A DNA stretch of 64,000 nucleotides from Odobenus rosmarus divergens. Taxonomy: Eukaryota > Chordata > Mammalia > Carnivora > Odobenidae. The position numbers were made by a program, and so were the translations under genes. Shown in pieces: positions 10,206 through 22,685 of the stretch. The notes under the pieces are model-generated. The model had not been told where the DNA came from, made no database searches, and saw nothing but the letters and a program-made list of their open reading frames with translations. Position 1 is the first letter of the stretch; each line of letters starts with the position of its first letter. The stretch spans positions 2,885,634 through 2,949,633 of the forward strand of contig NW_004450478.1 of assembly GCF_000321225.1 (NCBI RefSeq), in the 5' to 3' direction.

Positions 10206-13200
10206 CTTCGTTCTAAATCGCACTCATGTGAGCTTTGGGAAGAGGTCATCAATCCCTTGCAGAGAGCAGAGGGAAGCCTCTTTGCTCTCAAGCCTATCAT
10301 CCTCTCAGGCTCAAAAGCATGGATGACCAGTCTAGCCATTCAGCTTCCTCTTGGGCTTTTGGGGGTCAGAGACATCCAGCACATTTTCATACCCCTACTC
10401 CTAGGAACCTTCAAATCTCTGAAGGCCAGGCTTTTTCCAGGCTCTCTTTGAAGTTCTTTATCCTACGGTACCAACGTTGCTCTCTCACAAGGCTCCGACT
10501 AGAGAAAGCCTCCATTTCTTTTCCCTGAAGCCCCACCCTTAAACCTACTGCTCACAGGTCCTTGTAGCTAAGAGCCAGGTAACAAGGTTCTAACAGAAAC
10601 AAAACATACTCAGAAATACCCAGATCTTCAAACTATACCCTCTGAGGGATCATATGGACTTTCATCTTTTACATTTCCTATGTTATAGTCAAGATCTACA
10701 TATAGGTTTTGTTCATTTAGGCAGCAAATTAGCAGCATTAGGAAAATATGGGTGAGAGGCCAGGCAGAATGGTAGGTCAGCTAATAACGAGTATTAGAAT
10801 GCCAGCAGCAAATTTCAAAGGGGAAGGAGGGTGATTATGCAATCAAGAAACTAGGAGAAAGGACTAATCACAATGCCTGAACTAAAGTCCAAATGATTTA
10901 CAAATAGATAAGCAACACATTTTTAGATTAGATTTGTACAACAAGGATGTTTAGCTGAAAATGGGTGAATAGGGAGTGGACATTCTTGTATCTCTTCTAG
11001 TATTTGTCAACACTGGAAAATTTTGCTTGTAAGAACTTAATTTTGGTATTTATGGATTTAGCGGCGTGTGTGGTATTCAGTAGTGAATTAAATATACAGC
11101 ACAACTTCTGTGAATAATTTTGCCTTCTAATCTTCAGGTGTAAATGTTTTTACTCATGTTTTGAGTCCCAGATTTAAGACAGGATTACAAATAGTATTTT
11201 CAGATCTTTATTCCATGGGAAGTAAAGAGCAATAAAACATCACCAGATTCCACTTTCTATAAAAGTGGTTTTGTTTTCAAACTGATTTTGGCTACCCTCT
11301 ATTCAAAAGAAAACAAATTTGAAATAAAAGCTCACACTGGAAAACAGATGAAAGGAGAATCAAGACTGCTTATGACTCTATCTTCCCAGCCCAAATCATT
11401 CTCTCCACTAAAAACCAGGTTGCAGGAGAATGAAGCATTGGTGTTTCTCACAGCCACATCCCCAGTGCTAGAAAATGCTAGGTAAGGCTGCCTATATGCC
11501 TGGCATATAAGAAGTGACTCCCTTAGAAATACACAAAACTATTTGGAAACAATTCCTAATTCTTCTAAATATTCTCTGGGTAAGCCATTCCTAAAATAAA
11601 ACTAAGCACCAGGAACAGCTCATGTTCTTACTAGTTGAGTGATTTGAGACAAGATATTTAATCTCCTGCATCTCATAAGGGTTTCACAAGGTGTCTCCCC
11701 ACTCAGAAGGAAAAGCGGAAAGTTTAATCACTCATTTTTCACGCCATTTGATAGCAGTGTCAAGTATCATGAACCCTTTCTTGGGGCATCGCAGAAGGGT
11801 CTATGAAAACTATAGGCCCATCAGCTATTACAAAACTTCTGGATGATGTGTTCTCTAAACCGTTGGACTCTGAGCCCAGATATATTCCAACACAAGGCCC
11901 AAATTCCAGGTAAATCAACAGTCATTTAAGTTCAAATGGAAGTTGGAAATGGGCATTTCATCAACACCAACTCTGTCCCCAACAGTCCACCTTTAACACT
12001 ATTGTATTATTGCAACCATTTGCTTCCATATCCATCTCCCCCAACAGAGCTCCCAAAAGACAAAAACAAAAAAAACCACCTTGTATTAAGTTCCTAGTGC
12101 ATTACAGGGCCCATTGCAGGCTCCCAAATGTGTGTCTGGGGCAGGGAAATGGGAGTAAACTCAAACCTGACAAAGTAATCGCGTTCCGGGAAGTCTGACA
12201 TTAGCAGAGGATCCTTCGGGATTATCTTCCACTACTCACAAAAATTCATGTTAGTCCGGGGATGAGGCAAAGCAGTATTGAATATGTGACCCCTAACCCT
12301 CACTAGACACCTCTCAAGGTCCAACCACCAGCCTAAAAATACTGGAAAGGTATTTGTGGAGGTATGGTCAGTCCAAAGAGGACAAGGAGTCCCTGAAGAA
12401 CAGTACTCAGGCTAGATGGCATAAATGTCCTTGGAGACTGAGTGCACACTACTGAAGAATGAGGAAGTACAAATTAACTTAAAGTAAAAATCTGCCCAGC
12501 TATTCATCAGGCTGGAGCCACCTTCTACATTAATAGGAAGCATTATTTTCCTCAATGACTCCTGCTAAGGTAGAGTGCCATAATAACCCCCCTCAAGCAT
12601 ACATTTTCTTACTCATGAAGAAACTTAGTTCTCTAAAATCAGATTATCAAAAATGTTGCTGTTTGAAATCCTAATGGTCAGAATGAAGCATTTCACTTCT
12701 GCCTGGAGGATCTAAGTCACTTGGACAAAGTAGTAAACTTGATTTACAACCCAGGTGCGGAACTTCAGAAAGGTTTATGGATACAACATTTCCACATCAC
12801 TCAACTTTGTAGTTTCCAAAGAAACAGGACCATGGTCCACTTTGCAGTGACATTAACCTATTTTCACATCGTCCTGCTCTAAACCTATCGCAAAGTTTAT
12901 TTACATTTCACCTAAACTTCACTCTTCTCCAAAATCCTATAACTCTATTTTCCTTTTATTGGTGAGAAGCTGAGCGGTTCCTCTGCTGTGTTATCTCCCT
13001 TGTGGCAAAGAATAAAAATGACTTTGTTGTACAACAGCTTTGTCCCTGGATGGTCTTAGGCTGATTCGGCTATGGCAAGACCCTCGGGAAGTCTTTAGGT
13101 AACCACCCTTTCCATAACTGAGTTTAGATTCTACCAAAATCTTATGCGTGAAGTCTGGTCTCCCTGAGGTCACAGGGCTCCACTTTGTCACCTGTATTCA

Positions 13201-14290
13201 GTCAGACTTAGGTGAACTTGTCTTCCCCAGGGTTTAAGTCCTCAAGACATCACCACATTTAAAGAATTGCCTGCTTCAGCAGTACAAACAATTCTGTATT
13301 TCACTAGCCCTTACTCTGAAGGCTCAAAGCACCCTGGCTGTCATCAGACATTGACCACAAAGGAGGAAGCAGTACTTGCCTACGTCCCAGGCTTTAACAT
13401 ACTCTCAAGTTCCCATGTCCTCAGAGATGGGAAGTGTCCAATGGCAGAGGCAAGGATAACAGTGTTCCTAGGTCCTCAGACTGGTTGCACTGGACCCATG
13501 TGTTACAAAGAAGTCAGTGAGGGGGTGAAGAGAATGTCCTCAGAGGAAAAGATTTCAGTATGAGGGTGTCATGTGGGCTGGAATGATGCAGAATGCCAAC
13601 TGTAGCATCCAGAGTCTACTCAGGACTTCATGTTTTTATAACCCCTTTTCTGTCAGAAAGGCTGGCTTACTGCTTTACTAGCCCATGTCCCCTAAGGCCA
13701 ACACATTTCAAGGAAGGGTTAGCCTCTAATTGGTTCATTTACTCCAAAGCCCAGTAATTAGTAGTGAGAGCTCTTACTTAATGGCCTCAACCACTTTATC
13801 TTGCTTTAGAAAGCACTCAGAGAGGTCTTAGAGGGGATAACAGCAAAGGAATACAAATGTTCAACCACTTACTATATAAGCATTACAACCTAACCCCAAA
13901 CATCCTTAGTCCCCAAACCCAGAGAACAATACAAATTACCCTACTTCCAGAGAAGAAATACTTTAACCCATAGCTAAAAATGTCCATAGATAAATGTGTA
14001 TATTCAATGAATCCTTTTCAAAAGTTATTTGTACATAAAACCCAGAGGCCAAAAGGAAAACACTGATAATTTGACAACGTAAGATTTGAAAAACTTGTGC
14101 ATGGAAACACAAAGCAAAAACAAAACAAAAAAACCCACCACCATTTAGAAAGGCAAAACTATGTGTGGGGAATTATCTGCAATGCTGAGAGCTACAAAAC
14201 TAGTTTCCTTAACAGAGCACGGACTTGAATACAGAGTTCGTAGAAAATAAAAATGGCACTTAACCCATTTTCTTAGAAAAATAAACTGTA
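10206..14290. other. Repeat-poor stretch; faint L2 trace at about 11435-11515
   Basis: The only transposon trace is cacagccacatccccagtgc followed by tgcctggcatataagaag at 11440-11515, which fits the 3' end of L2. No exon can be supported: open frames up to 98 codons (13267-13563) have no recognisable domain and lie in sequence with no splice or coding pattern that I trust. Confidence 0.45.
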
Positions 14291-14305
14291 AAGGTAGGGT
14301 GCTAA

Positions 14306-14489
14306 AGGGGCACCTGGGTGGTGCTGTCGGTAAAGCGCCCAACTCTTGGTTTCGGCTCAGGTCATAAGCTCAGGGTGGAGAGATCGAGCGCAGCATCAGG
14401 CTCCATGCTCAGCAAAGAGTCTGCTTGAGATTCTCTCTCCCTCCCATGCTTGTGCACGCACTCTCACACTCTATATCTTTGAAAACAAG
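14306..14489 (+). mobile_element. CAN SINE, older subfamily
   Basis: The head is ggggcacctgggtggtgctg, with an altered gtcggtaaagcgcccaactc. The 3' body gagtctgcttgagattctct is the older type. It is flanked by the direct repeat aaggtagggtg (14291-14301 and 14490-14500). The last part holds no clean A tail. Confidence 0.92.
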
Positions 14490-14500
14490 AAGGTAGGGTG

Positions 14501-17500
14501 AAGGAAGTAAGTAAAATGTATTCACAGAAGAATAAAGAATCCTATCATGCAGGTTTTGGGGTTGTTTTTGCTCTTCCAAGAAATACAAGTCCCTGTATCA
14601 AAGTCTGCAATACAGTTGTGGATCAAAAGCAGAAAAACTGTCAGAGAAGATGAGTTTTTCCTTAAATGCAATTTTATTAAAGTTCTTCTGTAACTCAAGA
14701 AAATGCTCCTAATCTTCTCACATCCAATTTACTTTTTTTAAAAATAAAGACTGTAGAAATGAATTCAAACATTCAGGAAATACAGGACTTTAAAAATATC
14801 AAGACATATAAAGATCAAACGAACCCTTATGAAACATCCAACTTAATCCACATGAAATTGATTTTTTTTTAAAAGTTATCTACATCTAGTACTCTGTCCT
14901 TCATTCTTGAAATTATAGTTCATGAACACCACCTAGGTCTCAAATTTAAGCTCTCAAGATAGCTCTTACAAGATAATCCAATGCATGACTAGTTCTGCCT
15001 AATTGAGTTGCTATTTGAAAATTCACAAGCAGAAAAAGAACTAAGCCCTCTGCAGAACCCAAGTGTCCCAAGAGCCCATCTTTGTAACTTTTCCAGGCTA
15101 TCAAGTCATAACACTGAAGGATTAGGAATATCAACTCTAAGCAAGTACAACAGTAAATGGTAGCACCTCAAGTACAACAAAGGGAAAAAGGTACAAATCA
15201 CTTTAAATTCAGAGCTGCATATGCAGTATGCCCACAGTGAATGCAAAGGCGCCTCCATTCTACCAGTTGTCTGAATTACTATTCTTAAACACTGTAGACC
15301 ATACTGACCAGAGCAGAATATACTGTATGACACTGTGCTGGTGAGTAAAGAGTGCGAATAACCAATTTGTAATGTATGAGGTTCAGATGCTGAAATTCTT
15401 ACTTTTACATCACAATCTGATGTAAGAAATCATTTTTCCACTTTGGTTTAAAATACTACCTTTTAAATTTTATATCGTAGAAATACACTGGGGAAACCAG
15501 AGATGGGATGAGATGGTGTTCTTTTCAGAGATACACACACGAATTCTTAAACCTTACTATTCTTAATTCTTCTTTTGAACATTCTTAGTCTTCCTTGGGT
15601 TATTTGTTACTCAATGTCAACTAAATCTTGAGTATGTTCTGAATTGGGCAAAGGGTAAGAGTGAAACACATAGTGAGATATACCAGCACAGTAATTAATA
15701 GCATCTGCCAGATTAACAACAGCTTTTCAAACACAATCTGGAGAAAGATTATAGAGGATGCCATTACCAAGTACACTGTGATTTACTGACTTTATCAACA
15801 TATTTTATTGCTATTTAATTATTCTCAGCATAGCAAGACATCAAAGAATTTTTATAAAAACAGCCGTGGAAATTTTTCAATTTCAGAGTAAGTTTTTAAA
15901 TTTAAAAAAACAAACTCAATCTAATTATAAACCACAATCTAAAATGTTTGTTCAGAAGTGAAGGCATTTAAGCTTTAGAAATTATCAAATGGGTTGATTA
16001 AACCAAATAAATGCATCTTTATCTCAATGTTGTCATTAAATGAAATGATTTATATGCATCTAATTATTTCTCAAAATCTGATGAAGAAAATACATTTTAT
16101 ATTCATGTTTATGCCTTAAGGGAACTAAATCAAGCGGTTAAGTCAGCCTGTAAGCAACAGACCAAATCCCACATATCACACTTGCTTTCTTGTATTGAAT
16201 ATCAAAAAGAAATGAACCTAAAAACAGGAGGCAGACTCAGTGTCTATCAATCAAATCATAATCTTGAACCAAGTGTAATGTATTTCTAAGTATACCCTTT
16301 GGTGAACAGAGATCACCATTCCTCTGGTAACAAACAAACAAAGACAGTCCAGAAAACATATCATTTTAAATTACCTTTATTAAAAATTCAACAGCCTTTA
16401 AAGAAGCACCCATTAGATTCTCAAAGGTATTTAGTAGCATGAAATTATGGATTTCAAGTAAATTAGACCTGATATCTTTCAAGAAGCTTATTTTATAAAG
16501 CAAAGCAAAGAAACGGAATTACAAGATGCTCCCTTTACACATAATTGGAGTGAACAAATAAAGGTAGATTGCTCACCCCAAGCCAACAAACTAATAAGGA
16601 AAGCATCTGGTCTCTCAAGATCAACTGATTACCCTAACAGCACAAATGTTTATCTTACATCAACTTCTAGTCAATACACCATGGATAGGATTTGTATACT
16701 TCTGATGTGATTCCTGACTGCATGTCTGAACAATCCAATATGAATACTTTAGTTCATCCAAAGAGTACTGAGTGCAAATGAAGAAACCTAAAAGTCATAC
16801 TTTGCAGCCATACCACATACATACACTAAAAACTTCCCTAAAAGTAGCAGAGATTCATGGTGTCTAGTATGTAAAAAGACCACTCAGGCCCTTTATGATT
16901 TCCCAAGTTTTCCCCTGTATCTTTCCATTTCCACTGTTTGAAACTCCTTGGTCCATCCCTCCAACCCCTAACCTTTTAATATTATTCTCTGACTAAAGTT
17001 CAGATATGGAATCCTCATCTTCATAATACCTTCAAGATGATCTATAAAAGCACTCTAACTCCACAGTAAAGCTTTAACAAATGAGTTCTTTCCTTCCCTA
17101 ACTCATTTTAACTATCAAGAGCAAATAAGAACAGAAAACACTATGAACCTCCCAGAACACACCATCATCCTCAACCATCATTGCTTGCTCAAGGCTGCAG
17201 CTCACTCAGCCCCTGGGATCAAGGTAATATGCTACTCTCCTTGACGAAAAGCCAAAATAAGCATATAAACTTCCCCACCAAGTTACCTAAGATATGAATT
17301 ACTAGCTGAAACAAGGATAAACTCTCTCAAGTAGAACCACAGGTACCTAAATGGTATTTATAGCCTGTGTCTCTACATCAACCATACACACATCCTTTAT
17401 TATCCCAAATACTACAAAGCCAAACAAAGGTTAGTCTTCACAAAGCTTTGGTCAGTGCAAAATATTACAAGATAACCTTTCAAACCAAAGACATGACAAG

Positions 17501-18369
17501 GATCTCTTATTAAAATTATAAGAAATTCTACCACAGCCTCCATCACACACTTTTTTGTAGACCCAACTATACTGGAACTCTAGAGACTTCCATTTTATTT
17601 TGAACTCTACCTCATGGAACTCTTGTTCCAGGAGGAAAATAAAAGAGCTACATTATGGGAGGAATGTTTGAGGTTTCCTGAGCTCATAAAAGATATTTAT
17701 ATAAACTTGCCTTAGAAAAATCAAGCAGCAGATAATAGGGGGAAGAGAAGTCTCCCCTTTGCAGAAAGTACTCAACGGTTACTTTGGACTGCTAGGTGGC
17801 CCCCCCCCAAAAAATCCTCTATCAATGGCAAGAAGTAACTACAGCAATCATCTGTTCAGGTGTAACCCACATTTAGAAAAATGGTCTTCCATTGTGAAAA
17901 TGCTGGTTACATTTTCACAGTCATACGATAAATCTAATGGCTTTATAAACTAAATCAGATTCAAGTTTGTAATCTTCCTACCATTCAAAGATTTAGCACT
18001 TTAAATACCAACCCTGAGATAGTGTCAATTCATCTGAAATATCAACTATAAAATGGTGACTAAATTCAAAAAACGTAAGTTTTTTTTTTACATAAGACAA
18101 AAATAGGTTTTGAGCATAGCTCATTAAGTAAACACACAACACATAATTAACCTCAAGAATTAAAATGGAACCAAATTAAACAATCTTTTCATCAAAAACC
18201 CTGAATAAGGAGATAAACAGTGGCACTTAGTTAACATATACCTAACAATTACAACTCTTTAAGAGTATTCAATTATTCTCTTTCTCTTCTAGAGGATTTG
18301 GTTTGATGCCTAATATTCACTTTTCCCCCCAGTTAATACATTTATTGGTGTAGAAGAAAAGTCCCTGAA
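14501..18369. other. Longest repeat-poor block, no coding exon seen
   Basis: About 3.9 kb of AT-rich sequence without a SINE and with only a doubtful L2 trace near 16885-17000 (ctcaggccctttatgatttc). A lack of insertions can mean constraint, or chance. I see no open frame with protein-like character and no tRNA or snRNA. It could hold conserved non-coding elements, which cannot be judged from one sequence. Confidence 0.45.
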
Positions 18370-18490
18370 CCTCAAAATCAAGGGAGATAAATCTACATCT
18401 CCTGGCCGCGCCACCTACAAGCTAATGAACTTTAAATAGGCTGCCTCTGGCTTATCCACAGTAAATACAAAATACCTAACACTCCCTTAT
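18370..18490 (+). repeat. MIR SINE fragment
   Basis: The order aatcaagggagataaatcta, gccacctacaagctaatgaa, then a degenerate cttatccacagtaaatacaa matches the MIR core (tgccacttactagctgtgtg ... cagtttcctcatctgtaaaa). Old and diverged. Confidence 0.55.
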
Positions 18491-18814
18491 CCTGGGAAGT
18501 AAACACTATCACAGGTAAACAGTGCCCCATAAATACCATTTACACAGATTACTGCACTGTCTACAGTCAAGTTCAATACCTGGAATATATCACACATTCA
18601 CAGTAAATGAACAGATACATCCAGAGCCATGACACTAGCTCTATTCTTATTTGATTCACAGTATGAGAAGTACTTTGATAAATGCAGTCATGTTGGAAGG
18701 TTTAACATCTCCAAGCACAGCACTCAATCTAACCTGTCAAAATAAATGAAAAATTTTTACCTCACAGATTAATACTTTTTAAAAATACATATGTAACCTT
18801 TACAAAAAATCAAG

Positions 18815-19130
18815 TTCTAGGACAATGATTCTTAAACTTTACCATTCACGTAAGTCACCTGGGAGTCTTTTTTTTTTTTTAAGATTTTTTTTTTGAGAGA
18901 GCAAGAGCCCTTGTGTGCACAAGCAGGGGGAGGGGCAGAGGGACAGGGAGATGCAGGGCTCAATCCCAGGACCTGAGATCATGACCTGAGCTGAAGGCAG
19001 ATACTTAACCAACTAAGCCACCCAGGCACCCCACGTGGGAATCTTTTTAAAATTCAGATTCTCGTTCAGTAGCCAGAAGAGGCCTGAGAACCTGCATTTA
19101 TATCAAGCTCCTAGGTAACAAAGTACCTAA
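18815..19130. mobile_element. MER5A-like hAT transposon, split by an antisense SINE
   Basis: The left part near 18818-18865 (gattcttaaactttaccatt, cacctgggagtc) and the right part 19034-19130 (attcagattctcgttcagta, ggcctgagaacctgcattta, agctcctaggt) give the MER5A consensus in order once the SINE is removed. Confidence 0.75.
18866..19033 (-). mobile_element. CAN SINE, antisense, inside MER5A
   Basis: The T-tract and aagatttt.. (A tail on the other strand) come first. Then the CT body appears as GA-rich sequence, followed by gatcatgacctgagctgaag and the head as ccacccaggcacccc. The flanks cacctgggagtcttttt and cacgtgggaatcttttt are a decayed target duplication with two mismatches. Confidence 0.93.
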
Positions 19131-19139
19131 ACCCACTAA

Positions 19140-19600
19140 GGTTTATGCCAGGAATGCACAGATGGTTTGGTATGCAAGAAATATCCTAATGAAATCTGTT
19201 ACAATTAATAACAAAAGCCATGTGATCATATTAATGCTTAAAAGGATCTAAGTAATTCATCACCTTTTGCTAAGAAAATATTAAGCAAGCAAGGAATATT
19301 CAAGTTTCTTCATTTAGTAAAGGGTATCAAAGTAGATCTAGCACAAATTCTGTACAATTAACTGTGAAATATTAGGTAAGCTCCAATTTAGATCAGGAAA
19401 AAGACAAGGATACCTAGTACCACTGCTACTACTTATATACTGGAGTTTTTAGTCAATGCAATACTACTAGTCAAAAATATGCATTATTAGAAAAGGAAGA
19501 TTTGTTTTTACTGGAAATCATACATCAATCTACATGGAAGAGCCAAGAGAATTTTTTTTTTAACTATTAGACTTTAGTAAAGATTTAAATATAAAGAAAA
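19140..19600 (+). mobile_element. L1 ORF2 fragment, reverse-transcriptase region
   Basis: In order: a stretch like the L1 phrase ggatgcaaggatggttcaac (ggaatgcacagatggtttgg), ccatgtgatcatattaatgc, then gatcaggaaaaagacaagga followed by cccactctcaccact-like sequence, and agtcaatgcaatactactag. These lie near reverse-transcriptase motifs of ORF2. Frames are broken. The right edge is uncertain; sequence to about 19840 may also belong. Confidence 0.6.
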
Positions 19601-19840
19601 CAAAATTTAAGTCTCATAATAAAAAAACTCAAAATGTCTAAGAAGTGTCAATATGGGTAAAATCTTAAAAGTTCATAGACTTAATAACCTGAGTTTATGT
19701 TTCTATTATGGAAGAATCTACACCATGAATGCCAAATATCCCCCTGAAATTACCCTATATTTGGGGGGAAAAAAAGGCCAACTTTTAAAATTAACACTGA
19801 ACCTACATATAATTCATCTTCAAAGAGGAAAAAAATAGAT

Positions 19841-20608
19841 GGTCAAAGATCTCTTCCTTTTTACCACAAGCTGAGGCCATTGCTGCCTCAGGGACTTAGG
19901 ACCTCCCATTCTTTCTGCCCTCAAATGCTGTACTTCATTTCTGTAACAGCTGCCCCAGTCTCATTGGTTGGACCTCAGCTCAAAACCTTCCTTCTCGGAC
20001 TTTAATGTAGATATACACACACATGCCCATACACACCCCAGGTGCAAGTCTAGCCCATTATAAATCTCAAACCATAACCATCTCGTTCCCATCCACCTGC
20101 ATACTCACGAGCACTTCCATCAGAACATAAGTTCCATCAGTGAAGAACTCACATCTCCTCTCCAAGGCCTGGCATGTCTGGCACAGAGGCTTGTTCTTAA
20201 AAGAAGAACATGTTCCTCAAAACAGTTTTTTTTTTTTTTTTTTGAACCATCCAAAAGTCTAAACAGTTGGTTAGTTACACATGCATACAACGGAATAATA
20301 TAAACTTCATTAAAATGACATTGCTGACAAGTAGTTAAGGATAGCTGGTAACTTGTAGAAGACCATGCAGACCACAATCCCCGTTTTATAATCAAATTTA
20401 TATATACAAAAGGATACAGTTCTTATGCGACTACCTTTAACATTGTTTCATTTTTATTTTAATATTTTTATATTTCTATAACAATGGTTTTTAATTAAAA
20501 AACCCAACATTGGTGTGTTATTATATGCATTTTAAGGATATAGACCTCTTCACTTCGCCCCTCAACTCCCTTATTACCTTATCGTAATGTATATGAACTC
20601 AACCACAA
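19841..20608. other. Unassigned, includes a T18 run
   Basis: Unique-looking sequence. A pure T run at 20226-20243 has no SINE body attached that I can identify. No gene signal. Confidence 0.4.
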
Positions 20609-20776
20609 TTTTTTTTTTTTGAGATTTTATTTATTCATTCATGAGAGACAGAGAGGCAGAGGGAGAAGCAGGCTCCCAAGGAGCAGGGAGCCTGATGTGG
20701 GACTCGATCCCAGGACCCTGGGATCATGACCTGAGCTGAAGGCAGACGCTTAACCATCTGAGCCACCCAGGCGCCC
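20609..20776 (-). mobile_element. CAN SINE, antisense
   Basis: The copy reads T-tract, gagattttatttattcattc, GA-rich body, ccaggaccctgggatcatga, head as gagccacccaggcgccc. The tail-proximal attcatgagagacagagagg differs from the other copies and is closer to the canid type. A T29 run (20783-20811) follows after a short spacer. Confidence 0.94.
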
Positions 20777-20779
20777 ACT

Positions 20780-20782
<3 letters not shown>

Positions 20783-20811
<29 letters not shown>
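20783..20811. repeat. T29 homopolymer
   Basis: Uninterrupted T run just outside the SINE head. It may be the expanded target-site duplication of a T-rich insertion site; the left flank also is acaatttt.. . Length is likely to vary between individuals and is error-prone in assembly. Confidence 0.85.
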
Positions 20812-20814
<3 letters not shown>

Positions 20815-21548
20815 GGTGAACAAGTCCTACAGCTCAGTGCTGTTTGTAGAAATCCACTTAATCCCTTACCTTCCAAATATAAATCTTCAGTGAAATACAT
20901 ATTGCCAGTATTTTGCAAAGAGTAGTCACAATCCGGAAAGGCCCATTTCTTTCTTTGCAAGGTAGGAATAACCACCTCCCTCAATTCCTGCCCTAGTAAT
21001 ATAAGACAAAGAGTAGGGAAGCAAACATTTCATTGTGGAGTCTCACTTCGGGATCTGCAAGAATGTTGGATTGCTACCACCGTGACACAGAGTTCTGTGG
21101 AAAATGACCAACTCAATCAGAACCATGTATGATAATGTGACACAAACCCTCTATTGCAATAACCTTTAACCACTAGATAGTGATCTTGTGGCTTCACAGC
21201 TCAGGCCTCTGACATCACTGGTCTCTTCAAGGGAAAAAAGTTGGATAAAGAAGATACTCAAATTCATCTTTAAGCATTGTTCTAATTAAGAAAACTAGAC
21301 ATTGTCAACTGAGCATTATGCACTTCAAACAGAGCTATTGACACGGTTTTAAATAACCAAGATGAATGCTCAAGTCCTGGTTTTTTTTAGTACATTTATA
21401 CTCAAATTTAACTGAGGTGGGGGGGGTGGATGACGTAAAATGACAATTCCTATCCTCAGGCTTTCAGCTTTTGAACGCCCAGCTGTTTTTAAACCAGGTT
21501 TTTTTTTTTTTAACCAGTCTTGAACGGGAAAAAAAAAAAATCACTACC

Positions 21549-21741
21549 GCGGTGCCTGGGTGGCTCAGTCGTTAAGCGTCTGCCTTCGGCTCAGGTCATC
21601 TCAGGGTCCTGGGATGGAGCCCCGCATCGGGCTTCCTGCTCAGCAGGAAGCCTGCTTCTCCCTCTCCCACTCCCCCTGCTTGTGTTCACTCTCTTGCTGT
21701 GTCTGTCAAATACATAAAATCTAAAAAAAAAAAAAAAAAAA
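21549..21741 (+). mobile_element. CAN SINE
   Basis: The head gcggtgcctgggtggctcag and typical body end in an A19 tail. The target duplication is tcactacc, with preceding A run (21541-21548 and 21742-21749). A few bases (gatcc) are missing between the A and B boxes. Confidence 0.95.
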
Positions 21742-22001
21742 TCACTACCATGCTCACACTAAGTCTTTTGCTTCAAGTAACTAACAGCTATACCCTAGCC
21801 AAATGGTGGGAAAGGGCCATCAATCCACTGTGGTCCCATGTTCCCAGTCACTGCAATGCTCTTGCCTGTCCCTGACTGAGGATGGGACTGGACCTGAACT
21901 CTAAGTTTGCTTGGAAAAATCTAGGGCAAAGCTTTAATCCTGACCCCTGCACTTCCTTTCCCCCCATCAGTGCAGGGCACTGGCATAACCGGTATTTCTC
22001 G

Positions 22002-22025
22002 AAAAAAAAAAAAAAAAAAAAAAAA
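22002..22025. repeat. Orphan A24 tract
   Basis: A pure A24 run with no SINE or L1 3' end before it; the preceding 60 bases (ctgcacttcctttcccccca..) match nothing I know. It could be the tail of an unrecognised retrocopy or a simple slippage run. Confidence 0.6.
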
Positions 22026-22065
22026 GTGAACTTTCTTTAAACTTTTCAACTTCCTTTGAAATGGC

Positions 22066-22262
22066 TTTTTTTTTTTTTTTTAAAGATTTTATTTATTTGA
22101 CAGAGACACAGCAAGAGAGGGAACACAAGCAGGGGGAGTGGGAGAAGGAGAAGCAGGCTCCCCGCTGAGCAGGGAGCCCGATGCGGGGCTCGATCCCAGG
22201 ACCCTGGGACCATGACCTGAGCCGAAGGCAGATGCTTAACGACTGAGCCACCCAGGCGCCCC
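22066..22262 (-). mobile_element. CAN SINE, antisense (first of a -/+/- trio)
   Basis: Complete young-type copy with T tract, aaagattttatttatttgac, cgatcccaggaccctgggac and head gccacccaggcgcccc. The flanks gaaatggc (22058-22065) and gaaatgac (22263-22270) are a short target duplication with one change. Confidence 0.95.
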
Positions 22263-22280
22263 GAAATGACTTTTTATGTG

Positions 22281-22457
22281 AGGCACCTTACCCGACTGGG
22301 TGGCTCAGTCGGGTAAGAGTCTGACTCAATTTCAGCTCAGGTCATGATCTCCGGGTCATGAGACTGAGCCCTGCGTCCTGCTCTTGCTGGGCGTAGAGTC
22401 TGCGTAAGACCCCCCCAGCTCAAGCTCTAAAAATAAAGAACTTTTTCTTAAAAAAAA
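22281..22457 (+). mobile_element. CAN SINE, older subfamily, head rebuilt as a hairpin
   Basis: Body typical of the older type (gatctccgggtcatgagact, gcgtagagtctgcgtaagac). The head is abnormal: a perfect 11-bp inverted repeat, cttacccgact (22287-22297) and agtcgggtaag (22307-22317), surrounds the 9-base A-box core gggtggctc. In normal copies the left stem position holds cgcc. The left arm looks copied as a reverse complement from the right arm. Confidence 0.9.
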
Positions 22458-22498
22458 GTTTTATCAATTATTTTTTAAAGGAAAAAAACAATTTCTTG

Positions 22499-22668
22499 TA
22501 AAGATTTGAGAGAGAGAGAGAAAAAAAGCATGAGAAGGGGGAGGGTCGGAGGGAGAAGCAGACCCCCCGCTTAGCAGACAGCCCAATGTGGGACTCAATC
22601 CTGGGACTCCGGGATCATGACCTAAGCTGAAGGCAGATACTTAACTGATTGAGCCACCCAGGCGCCCT
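22499..22668 (-). mobile_element. CAN SINE, antisense (third of the trio)
   Basis: The copy reads aaagatttgagagagagaga, GA body, gggatcatgacctaagctga, head gccacccaggcgccc. The duplication ttcttgtaa is seen at 22493-22501 and again just after the element (about 22677-22685). Confidence 0.92.
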
Positions 22669-22685
22669 AAAATGACTTCTTGTAA

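Noticed and set aside
13267..13563. 98-codon open frame in the repeat-poor region
   Set aside because: No known domain, no clear start context, and no splice or conservation evidence available.
20783..20811. T29 run as a pol III terminator for the neighbouring SINE
   Set aside because: The SINE is antisense, so this run lies upstream of its head and could not terminate its transcript.
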